A DNA stretch of 64,000 nucleotides, taken from positions 20,274,001-20,338,000 of the forward strand of contig OX359246.1 in assembly GCA_947179485.1 (NCBI GenBank). The letters are read 5' to 3'. The first letter of the stretch is position 1. Every line of letters begins with the position of its first letter. Below, in pieces: positions 1-10,565 of this stretch. This DNA is from Allacma fusca. Lineage: Eukaryota > Arthropoda > Collembola > Symphypleona > Sminthuridae. The notes beneath the pieces were generated by a model. The model ran no database searches. It was not told the origin of the DNA and saw nothing but the letters and a program-made list of their open reading frames with translations. Both the position numbers and the translations under genes were made by a program.

Positions 1-525
1 CAGGATCGCTTCGCATCGATTTGCAATTTCGACATAATTTCATCTCGGGAAGAAATTTTAGCTGCAATAAGCCTGCCTTATTTCAAATTGCGATGGATTC
101 CAGCTGATAAGAGAGACGAGTTTCGACAATTTTTCATTCAGGAATCAAAATTATTTGAAACACCTGTGGAGTTAGATGCGCAAGAAGAATTTCATGTCAT
201 CGACGATTTCTTCGAGTTTTCATCTCCCACCGCAAGCGTTATTGAGAATAGAGAAAACACTGCTGAACTGGAATGCTTGAGATATTTTCAAAATTCTTCT
301 CAAGAATTAATTTCCCTTCACAACTTTCCCATTATTAGAAAGATGTTTTTGCACTTCAATACACCGTTGCCTTCATCTGCCCCTTCAGAACGATTGTTCA
401 ATTATGCTAATATGGTAATGCGTCCAAACCGTTACAACCTCAGCGACCCAGTATTTGAACTGTTGGTTCTCCTTAAAGTCAATGGTGACGAACTTGACAT
501 GATGCATTGCAAGGATACAAATTAA
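1..525 (+). CDS. hAT transposase, C-terminal part (partial at window start)
   Basis: The frame is open from base 1 and stops at 523-525, giving 174 residues of a longer protein. The first ATG is irrelevant because the frame clearly continues upstream. The first ~30 residues carry the LAAISLPYFKLRWIP stretch usual in hAT transposases upstream of the dimerisation region. The last ~70 residues carry the hAT C-terminal dimerisation signature: PLPSSAPSERLFNYA, then RPNRYNLSD, then LLVLLKVN. In active hATs this segment mediates transposase multimerisation. The visible part has no frameshift or stop, so this copy may be fairly young or recently active. Identification to family is secure; activity cannot be judged without the 5' part. 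Confidence 0.88.
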   Translation, partial: QDRFASICNFDIISSREEILAAISLPYFKLRWIPADKRDEFRQFFIQESKLFETPVELDAQEEFHVIDDFFEFSSPTASVIENRENTAELECLRYFQNSSQELISLHNFPIIRKMFLHFNTPLPSSAPSERLFNYANMVMRPNRYNLSDPVFELLVLLKVNGDELDMMHCKDTN

Positions 526-1069
526 AATTGTCGTTCTTTTGTGATTTTAAAGTGGTGTCAAGCCTTTTTACTGATTACCGAGTAACAAGTCTCCGTTCTC
601 TCGCCCAAAATCTGTACATATTTTAGTATTTTTAGTACTCTTTATATTAGTATTTTAGTTAAATATAATGATTGAAATGTGTGTTATAAACATGTGGATT
701 TGAATTGTGATTTGAACTATGTACATCTTTAATTTTTGGACTATTTCTGGTTAAAATTTATCCATAACTTCATACTAATGAATTTGAATCAATGGGACCA
801 GCATTGTTAACTAAACCAACTATTTGGATTTTTACGTCACCGCATTATCTCAATCCTAATCCATGCCAAATTTGCGGTGCCCAATAGCTCAAAAACCTAT
901 GCATTGGCAAATGTTGGCCCGTTGATGTACTGTAAGTAAGAATTAATTTGGTCTATGTGCTAATCCGTTAGAAAATTTGTTTTTCTCAATGGCCTTAATA
1001 AAATCCACATCAAAACGCCAATCACATGTAAATCTGCGAATTTTTATTTATTTTTATGAATTCTTTACT

Positions 1070-1569
1070 CTAATCCAACTGATCGGAAATTTTGTGCTTA
1101 ATCCCGTAATCCAATCCATGTGATCGGAATTTTTGTGCTTAATCCCGTAATCCAATCCATGTGATCGGAATTTTTGTGCTTAATCCCGTAATCCAATCCA
1201 TGTGATCGGAATTTTTGTGCTTAATCCCGTAATCCAATCCAAGTGATCGGAATTTTTGTGCTTAATCCCGTAATCCAATCCATGTGATCGGAATTTTTGT
1301 GCTTAATCCCGTAATCCAATCCATGTGATCGGAATTTTTGTGCTTAATCCCGTAATCCAATCCATGTGATCGGAATTTTTGTGCTTAATCCCGTAATCCA
1401 ATCCAAGTGATCGGAATTTTTGTGCTTAATCCCGTAATCCAATCCAAGTGATCGGAATTTTTTCGCTTAATCCCGTAATCCAATCCAAGTGATCGGAATT
1501 TTTTCGCTTAATCCCGTAATCCAATCCAAGTGATCGGAATTTTTTCGCTTAATCCCTTAATCCAATCCT
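1070..1569. repeat. 41-bp tandem repeat, about 12 copies, at the hAT 3' end
   Basis: The marker GATCGGAA recurs at 1081, 1122, 1163, 1204, 1245, 1286, 1327, 1368, 1409, 1450, 1491 and 1532, exactly 41 bp apart. Units are nearly identical, differing mainly at CATG/AAGT before the marker and at TTTTGTGCTT/TTTTCGCTT after it; the last three copies share the TTTTCG variant. It lies between the transposase stop codon and the element's right terminus, so it is a subterminal array of the hAT element. Confidence 0.93.
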
Positions 1570-1600
1570 GCAGGTCGTCTGACTAAATTTCCCATCCCTG

Positions 1601-2746
1601 CATACGTACGTTCGTACACTTAATAAAGTGTAGTATGTATTCATTCAGCACGTGCCATATGCATATTTTCATCAACAAAGATATCAAGAGACTGGGATTA
1701 GGATTTAATATTGTTACTTTATTAGCTGTGGACATGGTTTGTAGAGGGAAACTCCACAATTTTATAAGCCTCCCGCTAGATTGACGATATCGTATGGAGA
1801 TACGATATCGCTTCAAAAGACCGAGAACTATACCGTAGTTAACATGTCTAGAATCAATGTTTTGTTGTATCCCTTCAATGTGCTAATGGGGAAAGATATT
1901 GTTACACATGTATGTACATATAATCTTATAATATCAAATTTGGTGGTCCCAGAGTTTCTTTCCCAAGGATTTGTTTAAATTAGATCATCGGATATTCGGT
2001 TTTAAAGGAAAAATTTGGATTATTATGCTAAATTCCGAATGGTAAAAATCGTCAACATTGAAAAATTAAAAATATTCATGGGATTTAACATTAACTATGG
2101 TCCTGTTTTGAATTTTGAAACTTTCGAGGCACTCCTGAGTGAACAATACAAAATGTCTTCGAGTTACTTGAGTTCTGAAACTCATTAGGGGAGTACTAAA
2201 ACATGTGCTATGTTTCGTTACCTTGTTAGTTCATTTTGTCTTTGCTGAAACTGCTTGTATATGTTTTTATACAGACCGAAAATGCACCTTCATCATTTTG
2301 ACTCTTCACCAATGATATTACACTTCAGTATATCACTCCGCCCGGCAGTTAATTTTTCAATTAGTGCCAGTCACAGGTCTTAATAATTCCAAATCAATAA
2401 GCATATAATGATTACTCCGTTTTCAATTTTGATATTATGATTACACTAAGTAATAACCATGATGTAATATCTATTTATTTTTATTAAACGAAATTACTAG
2501 AGCAAATTTTTGCTAGTTCTTGCAATAAAGATCTTGTTTACCCTATGACTTAAAATATGCATAGGAGGAGCAGCAAAAAATAATTGTGAATGGCTTAGTT
2601 ATAAAAAAATAATTGCTGGTTTTATTAACCCACTTTGGTCTTTTTTCATTAAAGATCATTACTGCAATTTATTCGATCATAATATAGTTTATCATAAATA
2701 GGTTGCGAATAGAGGCGGTTTCAGTCGACTGTTCTACGCTTTTTTT
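1601..2746. other. Intergenic; 5' edge of duplication unit A from 1961
   Basis: I see no gene here. Short open frames around 1583-1978 have no family resemblance. From 1961 onward the sequence is the 5' flank of the chemoreceptor-like pseudogene and aligns with 9754-10565 upstream of the second copy, so it may contain that gene's promoter. Confidence 0.5.
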
Positions 2747-4403
2747 ATGTTGAAGCCGCCTGAAAAGAAACGGTGTGAGCACTATGGACTTCTCCCTTCA
2801 TTTCAATTAAGACTTGAAGGGAACAACATGCTGACAAAAAAAGAATGGAGCTTACAATTAGTCAAATTCACTTTGAAAATATACTGCAAAACCCACACCG
2901 TTCCCTTGGACTGGAATGATGAGCAGGAATGTTTAAGCAGAACATCATCAAAATTCAAAATTTGGACTTCCAAGTTTTGCTTCGTCAGCACATTTTTATA
3001 CTCCAGATGCTTCCGTTGCAGATTGCGTGATGCATTTCGTCACTCTCAGTTGGTACGCAACAATTTGGATTTGGCAGATTACGAATTTGAGTAACCAAGA
3101 CAGTGTCGCGTTACTTTTCAATCAAACTGCGTTTTTAAATATACATCATGGTAAGCATTACACTAACCGCTTTGACCGTTTGAGTTACATATTATTATAT
3201 TTACAGTTGTAGCCTGCAATTTTTCAGAAAGAGTAATTGTATTAAATTTGTGTACCCAGGTTCCAGGTTTACTGGGGAGCCTTTTGCGAAGAGCAAGTAC
3301 AGGCACATCTTTCTGAAAGCCTTTAACAACAATTTACTTCCGTGTGTCTTATTGTTAGTTTGGGCAGGCGTTGTTATCGGAGCGAGACACCAGCATTTTT
3401 TCGTTTTCTCACTTTTCCCAGAAAACATGCAATCCTTTTACATTATAACTTACGTCACATTTGAAATTTTATTTGTGCTACAGTATTATCCAACATACAC
3501 ACTCCTGATTTTTTTTCAGTACATGTATCTGATGAGTTCCAAATATTGGCTCCAAATAGTTTGGTACGTGAAACGTTTTTGCCAGTATTTATTAAACTTT
3601 ATTGACATTTTGTTTATAAACATAAGTGCCTGAATTTCATAATCATGTGCAACTAAAAACGACATGCAGGCAATGGTAATTGGGACAACATCTTTGCCCA
3701 ATATTTTAAACTACAATTAGCCAACCGTATGTAAAAAATAAGTCTTCTGGAATAATTGATGATTTCAAACATTGTTGAGTGTAAATAGAATCACTCCACT
3801 CTATGGGCTAGAAGCGGGAGGCAGTTTTAGCTGGAATATTACAGTTAGATTTATTATAATAATAACAGAACATTATTATATTACAGCATTGAGTGGCCAA
3901 AGAAGGTAGAAAATCGTTTGGGAGCTTCCTCCAAAAACCCGGATTTGGAAACAACCTTCCAATACTACAAAAGCCTGGATTTGATTAACAAAGTGTATAA
4001 CGAATGCTATTCGTCTATTCTGATACCATCTTTTAAGGTTATGAGTTGTTTGTGCGTGATTGTTTCCACCTACGCCTGCATTCGTTTCGGACACTCTATG
4101 ATCCCAAGCATGGCAGTTATGCTGGGATTCGTGGCTCTCTTGCAACTCGCTTTTGTCCTTTGTCTTTGCACCTTCGCTGCGGAGTTCCACGACAGGACGA
4201 AAAGATTCCCTGAGAATTTTAAAACTTGTATTGTCAAATCTGAACACTACAAATATCCTCTTCGAGTTTATATCAAACGTGCAAAGACTTGCTGGCCATT
4301 TGGGTTCCGTGTGGGAAGTTTCTACTTTATTAAGAAAATCACCAAGATTTCTGTGGTGAATTTAATTGTGAATGGTGTTTTGTACTTATTGATTTCCTAT
4401 TGA
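2747..4403 (+). pseudogene. Chemoreceptor-like multi-pass membrane protein, copy 1 (broken)
   Basis: Same three-exon plan as copy 2 (10566-12408): exon 1 from ATG 2747, exon 2 at 3260-3563 and exon 3 at 3887-4403, with good donors (GTAAGC, GTACGT) and AG acceptors. Compared with copy 2, exon 1 has lost a net 41 bp near 3000, inside the first membrane segment. This shifts the frame and leads to a stop shortly after. The downstream part of exon 1, exon 2 and exon 3 remain open in their proper frames, and exon 1 also has a 6-bp in-frame insertion near 2860. With exons 2 and 3 intact, the loss looks recent. An alternative is that the deletion is an assembly error or a polymorphism. Confidence 0.8.
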
Positions 4404-6058
4404 TGTTTATGTTACAGAAAATAATTGAAGTTGTTATTGTCTAAGCTGGCTGTAGGTCTTACTGATGGGTATGTCCCAGAGGTAACTTAATATTTTATAG
4501 CATCACTAATATGCTTTTATGGCGTGGTCCTGTCGTTAACAATAATTATTAGAGTCGTTGTCAAATTTTTCCTTGATATGACCGCAATTACTAATAATTT
4601 TTTACTACTCATTCTAATGCCGGTGCAAGCTATGTGTTACCTTGCGTTGATTAGTTTTGTCCCGGCTCTGTATTTATGGTGAGACTTTAATTATTCCAGA
4701 ATAGTTTGATAATGATTGATGTTGTAAATATTAATTCTGTACGTGGAGGAACATGTGCACCGCATATCACGCATGCCTTTAAGTCTCTAACATAAAAATT
4801 GTGACAGCTACCTGTAAAGTATTAGTTAAAAGACACACTTTACTATCATCACCACTTGAAGGGAATCCTTTATACTTACAAATAAGGACCATTATTTACT
4901 GGACAAGAAAGCTCAGCTTTCCATAAGATCTTTAGTAACATACACAACTAACTTAATGTTGTAATAAAATAATTAGCCCAGCCCAACTGAATGAAGCTGT
5001 TTTTATTGCCCTATATTATATGAACAATTCCAGGGTGACAGTGACAGGGAGCAGAATTTATTGTGAAGTTGGGGCGCTTGTATGCTTGTTTCGTTGTGAT
5101 TGTTAATTTAAGTCATTTATGCAATAGCTTCAACAACCATGGGTAACAAAAAGCTGTTGGACATTACCTGCGCAAAAGAATGCGCAAAAGAAAATAGGGG
5201 CTATAATTGGAAACATCGGGTTTTCTGAGGTATCGCCTTAAAACAAATACCATATTCCTCACCGATGTCACAAATCCAAGATTTTCTCTTGAGATTTCTT
5301 AAATTTCAATGCCAAACTTTTTTCCCATATGCTTCGCCAAACTTGAGCACGTGATTACTACAAACATTCTAAGAATCAAACCCGTACCACATTTTTAAGA
5401 GAAATGAAAGAAGGATTGACATTTCGCCAGAGTAACCACAATCCTTATTATTAAAGGGCACTTTCTGTTCGTTTATTTAAAGTTCCGCGCGTTCATAGTT
5501 CAATGGCCTCACAACGCCCAAAAGGTGGCATGCCAAGCACTATTATTGTTAGCGAGCACTACCTGTCTGTTTATTTAAAACGCTACTCTAATATAAGCGC
5601 GCACGATTTTGGCATACAACAAGTCTCTACGGCAGGGCTTGATTCGTAAGCCGTTTGGCTTTTAATTTCTACAATCAAACTATCACCTCTTTAAGTAATT
5701 GTCCCTGTGAAGCACAGGGCTTTTACTAGTTTACAATATAATCTTGCACGTGTAAACATTATTTAAGGTTCCCGCAACCCCAATTTTGACTGGGAACTAT
5801 TTTAACAAAATCAAATGAATCCACATCCAATTGTGAAGCAGGTCAACTTTTTAGTAACCCTTTACAACAGCCAGATCGGTCATGATAAAATGAAGTAATT
5901 AACTCAAAATTCTTCAAATTTTTTTTTCTCAACGACCTATTAAACAGATCCTCAAAGCACCAATAAAATTTACAAGTAGGATTTTCTCCCAACTTTGATC
6001 CTCATTGCAAAAATTCTCAACGCATAAACCCAAATTGTAGTCTATATTTAAACGAAGA
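4404..6058. other. 3' flank of copy 1, non-coding
   Basis: Duplicated 3' flank, paralogous to 12409-13800. No convincing coding region. It contains one unit-A-specific block at about 5445-5745. Confidence 0.6.
5445..5745. repeat. Block of about 300 bp present only in duplication unit A
   Basis: In unit B the flanks run together: GCCAGAGTAACTACAATT is followed directly by TATAATTTAATCTTGCACG (13475-13510). In unit A the same flanks are separated by about 300 bp that include TTCCGCGCGTTCATAG and AAAAGGTGGCATGCC. It could be a small inserted element in A or a deletion in B. I see no clear terminal repeats or target duplication. Confidence 0.5.
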
Positions 6059-6066
6059 ATTTTGAC

Positions 6067-7787
6067 CAGGCCTGGATAACGTTATGGAATAATGTTATTT
6101 CATAACGTTATTACCGGAAAAATGACAGTAACGGTTTTTAAAACCTAACGAAAACCAACAAAAAAAAGAATAACGATAAACGAAAACAAACGATAAATGT
6201 GTTTTAGTAAAAACCGAAACGGAAACGGAAAAAATACAGTTATTTTAGGTTTTTTCTCAACTGTAAATGCGACCAGTACCCCTCCCTTCCAACTGTCGAT
6301 TGAACTCAATGCAAACGTATACCGTTGGAATGCGGGGCTAATTGTAAACGTATTTTATATGAGTATGTACATATCGGTGCGTTGATTACTCACCTAGTGA
6401 GCATGAATTACTTATTGTTAGATTCTGTTATAAATAAAACTGCTGGGACTCACTCAAATAGCTACCCTAAAGCAGATGCAGACTGTTGATGGCGGATAAT
6501 AGAGAAAATATGTAGTTTAGATTTTAAGTATTTATTAAGTGTGCAAAATACAAATAGTACTGCAAGCAGTAAGCACAAAGTTGCCACCCAAAATTTCCAG
6601 TAGATTTGGAATCGGACATCTCCTCATACATGTTCTTAATTATTATATACAAGTACAGAGGAGTAAAAATCGGAGTGCGGACCTAGGAGAGGCGCGCCAT
6701 TTCATTCATACTGGTCATTCATTTCCTTAGCACTAACAAGAACAATAGGATTACATAATGGCTGCATTCCTCAGCCGAGTAGATTATGTGAAACGGAGTA
6801 ACCGCGACAGACACCAGAGTAAGAGAATACAACGTACAATGAGTCGACCTACCTATGTACATACCATTCGCAACAGATTCGTTAAATTTGAGCGTATTTC
6901 GACTTATGTATTGTTAGTTTCGTTCAGCGTATTTCGGTTTCTACTAATAGTGCTAATTGTTAGTTCCACTGTATTTACAACTTATGTTCCAAGGGTTTAA
7001 AAACATTTGACCACAAAAATGGGCACACAAAAAGTCAGCGTAGTTTTTCAACATTTTGAGTTCAGAAACGCTGATCAAACATCTCGCAGCTTAGTGGAAG
7101 GTTGTGATTCGATTGTTCGGGTAAGCACATAAATGCATAATGAATGTACAATCGAGCAGCCTGAAGCTAATGTTTCTGATGACGATGAGGACCCGTTCGA
7201 AGTATTTCTGAGGAATAAAGACAAGAACAAATAATCTGCATTTACGACTTCTGTTTCCAGCTAAACTGCATTGCTGGAAGGTTTAGCCTCATATGAGAAA
7301 ATTCCGCGTGAAAAAAACAAAAAAGGTGTAAAGTTAGATCTATTCGAATGGTGGGCCAGTAATGGTCCAACTTCGTTGAGATATATAGCTAGAGTAATTA
7401 TTTGCCTTCCTGCGACTCAAGTCAGTGTTGAACGCCTGTTTTCAGCCTTAGCATTTGTACTACCTGAAAGACGAAGCAGTATGAAGGACGAGGTACTGAA
7501 CGCCGTTTTGTTCCTTCGAACCAACGGATTTTGAATGGTATTGGATATGTGGTTTTGAAATGTTTGAATAATACTGTAGTTATTAGTCTAATCAAATATA
7601 AATTTAAAAATAGACAAAATTTGTTAAATACCGTTATTAACCGTTTAACCGAATTTATTTTGATTGTAAACCGTTTTAATCGATAACGGTATTTTAAAAT
7701 AACGAAAACAAAAACGAAAACGGAAAAAAATTGACAATAACGTATAACGAACTAACGGAAACCTTATTTTTAGGTTATCCAGGTCTG
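6067..7787 (+). mobile_element. hAT transposon, internally deleted, ATAACG family
   Basis: Ends are CAGGCCTGGATAAC at the left and, inverted, CAGACCTGGATAAC at the right (13 of 14 match). The element is flanked by a perfect 8-bp target duplication ATTTTGAC at 6059-6066 and 7788-7795. Both subterminal zones are dense in ATAACG/AACGGTT words (6075-6190 and 7625-7765). Near the right end lies the C-terminal piece of a hAT transposase (7271-7534). The 1.7-kb length shows that most of the transposase is gone. The paralogous unit B has the uninterrupted target sequence. Confidence 0.93.
7271..7534 (+). pseudogene. hAT transposase C-terminal fragment
   Basis: An 87-residue open stretch that begins mid-protein (no genuine start at 7271) and ends at a TGA. 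It carries the hAT dimerisation signature: FEWWASN, then IARVIICLPATQVSVERLFS, then LPERRSSMKDEVLNAVLFLR. It lies just inside the right end of the ATAACG element, where hAT transposases usually end. The rest of the gene is absent or too decayed to read; a short stretch from 7019 might be the start of a BED-finger region, but this is weak. Confidence 0.85.
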
Positions 7788-7795
7788 ATTTTGAC

Positions 7796-10565
7796 ATGGA
7801 AAATTGAAACTACCGAACTTCCGCCAGAGTATCAAAGTATATTAAAACATTCATTTTTCCCCATGGTAAATTTTATGCCATAATTATACCTATCGTTTCC
7901 ATAATTTTTAGTTTTCGAGTGGAATCCGAAGACCCAAAAGTGGAGTGAGGTTATGCAAATCTTATCTCATCTAATACATACGCAGCGCTAGTTCATGACT
8001 TCGTTCTGCCTACGAACTAAATTCAACATAAAAGTTGCTACAACGGGGGTGAAAAAATAAGGAAAATTCTGTGAAATCGAGAAAAATCGAGTATTTTTAA
8101 CACCCCATTGTCAAAACACAAGGTTCTTCAATAATTCCAGAAATAATGCTTGAATTTAGGAGAGAATTGAAAATTTGAAAAAACTTTCCTTTCTCTGTAT
8201 CCCTCGTTTTATTTATAAGGCTCACATTGTGTGTAGATAGAAAGTCTAACTCGAGAGAAGAGTGAGGGGAGTAATATGAAAGTTTCCTTTAGATTTGTTG
8301 GAGAGAAGAAAATAACTTTGTTTAGGGTTTAGAGTGCCGGAACAGTTTAGTATTTCCTGTTAAATAGTGTTTACAGTATGTCCGCGTAATATACGCCCTC
8401 TCCCTCATCAGTCCTCAAGTGATTAAATGGAAACGATCTTTAAAAAAAGAGACTATATCACAAACCAGTCCTTCCAAGCCTTCAACATTCAAGATTATCT
8501 GCGTATATAAGAATATTATATAGTTATTTACGAAAATATCTGTATTTAACCCTCCGGATTTTTCAATAGAAACTTAGTTAAATTTCCGGCGTGAACTAAT
8601 CAAGATTGGCCAAAACTTGTGTCATGGTCTCAGATTGGTAACTATTGGACACAGCATTTTAAAGTTTACTCCATTGACATCTGGCAATATCAACTTCTGG
8701 AAAACAAATAAAAACTGAAAATTTGAAATTCTGACAAAACGACTTTCTTTGGCCTTTCTCTTTTTAATTTCCTCCATCAGGAATTTCCCTTTCTTAAACT
8801 TGTGATTCCTGTAGAAATTTTTTTCAGAAGTTATTTTGACGCCAGCTTGCACGCAATGTTGAAGAATTTCAAGCGAACTATTCCACAGGTCTATACGTAG
8901 GGAATTGTAGACACGATCTAAATTTGTGAGGATGAAATAAAAAACAAATATTTATTTGATGGCAACTTTTTAAACTTAACTTTAACTTTTTCTTAAACTT
9001 TCCCACACAAGTTTAGGGTTTCAGACCGTAATAATTCTTGACACAGGAAGACGATAACATATTCAAATGAATCCCCTTGTTAATTTCTACCAAACGCAAC
9101 TATCCAGACAAATTTGTTAAACTCCACAAATCTAATAAAATAAAAATAATAAAAAACCCAATAATCTATTAAAAATAGCAAGAACAAGAACTCATTTTCC
9201 GCAACTTCCTCAGTTGAATATCTAAAAATTAGCTCTGAAGAACTCACGACCCATCACATGACCCCCATTCAGGAAGGTCACAGAACTACACAATGATCTG
9301 GGTCGTGGGCCCACAACTGAGTTTTTGGACCTCTGAAAGTCAACGCATGGTCAACATAAATGAGTCTGGAGCTAAAAAATATAAAATTCAAATAAATAAA
9401 GTATTTAGGAACGAAGGTTCGCCAACTCCCCTACATACATTACATTCATACTGTGTCCCGGCAATAGTTGATACTCAAGCCTTACAATTAGAACGTATAG
9501 ATTCGATTTCAGTTGTGACAATTGTGAGCTTACTGATTTAAAAAGCCCGTTACAATAGCAAATGTAAAAAAACTATTAATATGGGAAAACTTTCTGAATT
9601 CCAAAATAGCAACAATTTTAACGAAACTTCTATTCCAAATGTTTTCCCCTTTTCCCTGCACGATTTAGTAGAAGAGATCCATTTTACTCACTAATACCGA
9701 GAGCAAGTGTGTATATGATTGATATTAAATGTATTTCTGCACTTATATACACTTCCCAAGGATTTATTTAAACTAGATCATCAGATATTTCGTTTTAAAA
9801 GAAGTATTTGAATTACTATAATTATGCTAAATCCCGAATGGTAAAAATCGCCGAATTTGAAAAATTCAAAATCGTCATAGGATTTAACATTACCTACGGT
9901 TCTGTTTCGCATTTTGAAACTTTTGAGGACCTTCTGAGGGAACAATACAAAATGCCTTCGAGTAACTTAAATTCTGAAACTTTTACTACTGGAGTACCAA
10001 ACCATGTTTTGCTACTATGTTAGTTCATTTTGCCTTTAGTCAAACTACGTGTATATGATTTTTATACAAACCGAAAATGCACCTACATCCTTTTGATTCT
10101 TCACCAACGATATTACACTTTAGTATATCACTCCGCCCGTCAGTTACTTTTCAGTTAGTGCTAGTCACAGGTCTTAATAATTCCAAATCAATAAGCATAT
10201 TAATTATGATTACACCAAGTCGGAACTATAATGTAATATCCTAATCATTTTAATTGCACCAATTTACTAGCAACAAATTGTTGCTAGCTCTTGCAATAAA
10301 GATCTTGTTTACCCCATGACTTCAAAATATGATAGAGAATAATAATTTATTGTCAATCAAATATGCCGTGCCTTGGAGGAGCAGGAAAAAATAATTGTGA
10401 ATGGTTTAGCTACAAAAAAATTAATTGCTGCTTTTATCAACCCACTTTGGTCTTTTTCCATTAAAGGTCATTATTACAATTTATTCGATCATAATATACA
10501 TAGTTCATCATATATAGATCGCGCATAGAGGCGGTTTCAGCTGTCGATTGTTCTACGTTTCTTTT
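7796..10565. other. Flank between the two duplication units; 5' flank of copy 2
   Basis: 7796-8601 is the tail of unit A. 8602-9753 is unique spacer, and 9754-10565 is the duplicated 5' flank of copy 2. A minus-strand open stretch around 8622-8900 (KITSEKNFYRNHKFKK) looks protein-like but matches nothing I recognise and has no credible exon borders. No other gene is supported. Confidence 0.45.

Larger units (their letters stand above)
1..1600 (+). mobile_element. hAT transposon, 3' portion (5' end lies before the window)
   Basis: The window opens inside a hAT transposase reading frame (1-525). About 540 bp of AT-rich 3' sequence follows, then a 41-bp tandem array (1070-1569), and then a plausible terminal inverted repeat ending CCCATCCCTG at 1600. 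Read from the outside that is CAGGGATGGG, a typical hAT terminus. The left end and the 8-bp target duplication cannot be tested because they lie outside the window; the flanking right octamer would be 1601-1608. The array in the subterminal zone matches the layout of the other hAT-type elements in this window. Confidence 0.7.
1961..8601 (+). repeat. Segmental tandem duplication, unit A
   Basis: Unit A aligns in order with 9754-15475. Shared anchors include TCCCAAGGATT at the left edge, the three gene exons, the block after the stop codon, the stretch reading TTCTCAACG(C) near 6015/13775, and GGCGTGAACTAAT at the right edge. Unit A has two large extra blocks: about 5445-5745, and the hAT element 6067-7787. 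Unit B has its own extra block at about 14368-15305. Divergence by eye is roughly 5-15% outside indels, so the duplication is not recent. Confidence 0.85.

Noticed and set aside
1081-1569. CRISPR-like regular repeat
   Set aside because: Units are contiguous 41-bp repeats without spacers and lie at the end of a hAT element in a eukaryotic genome.
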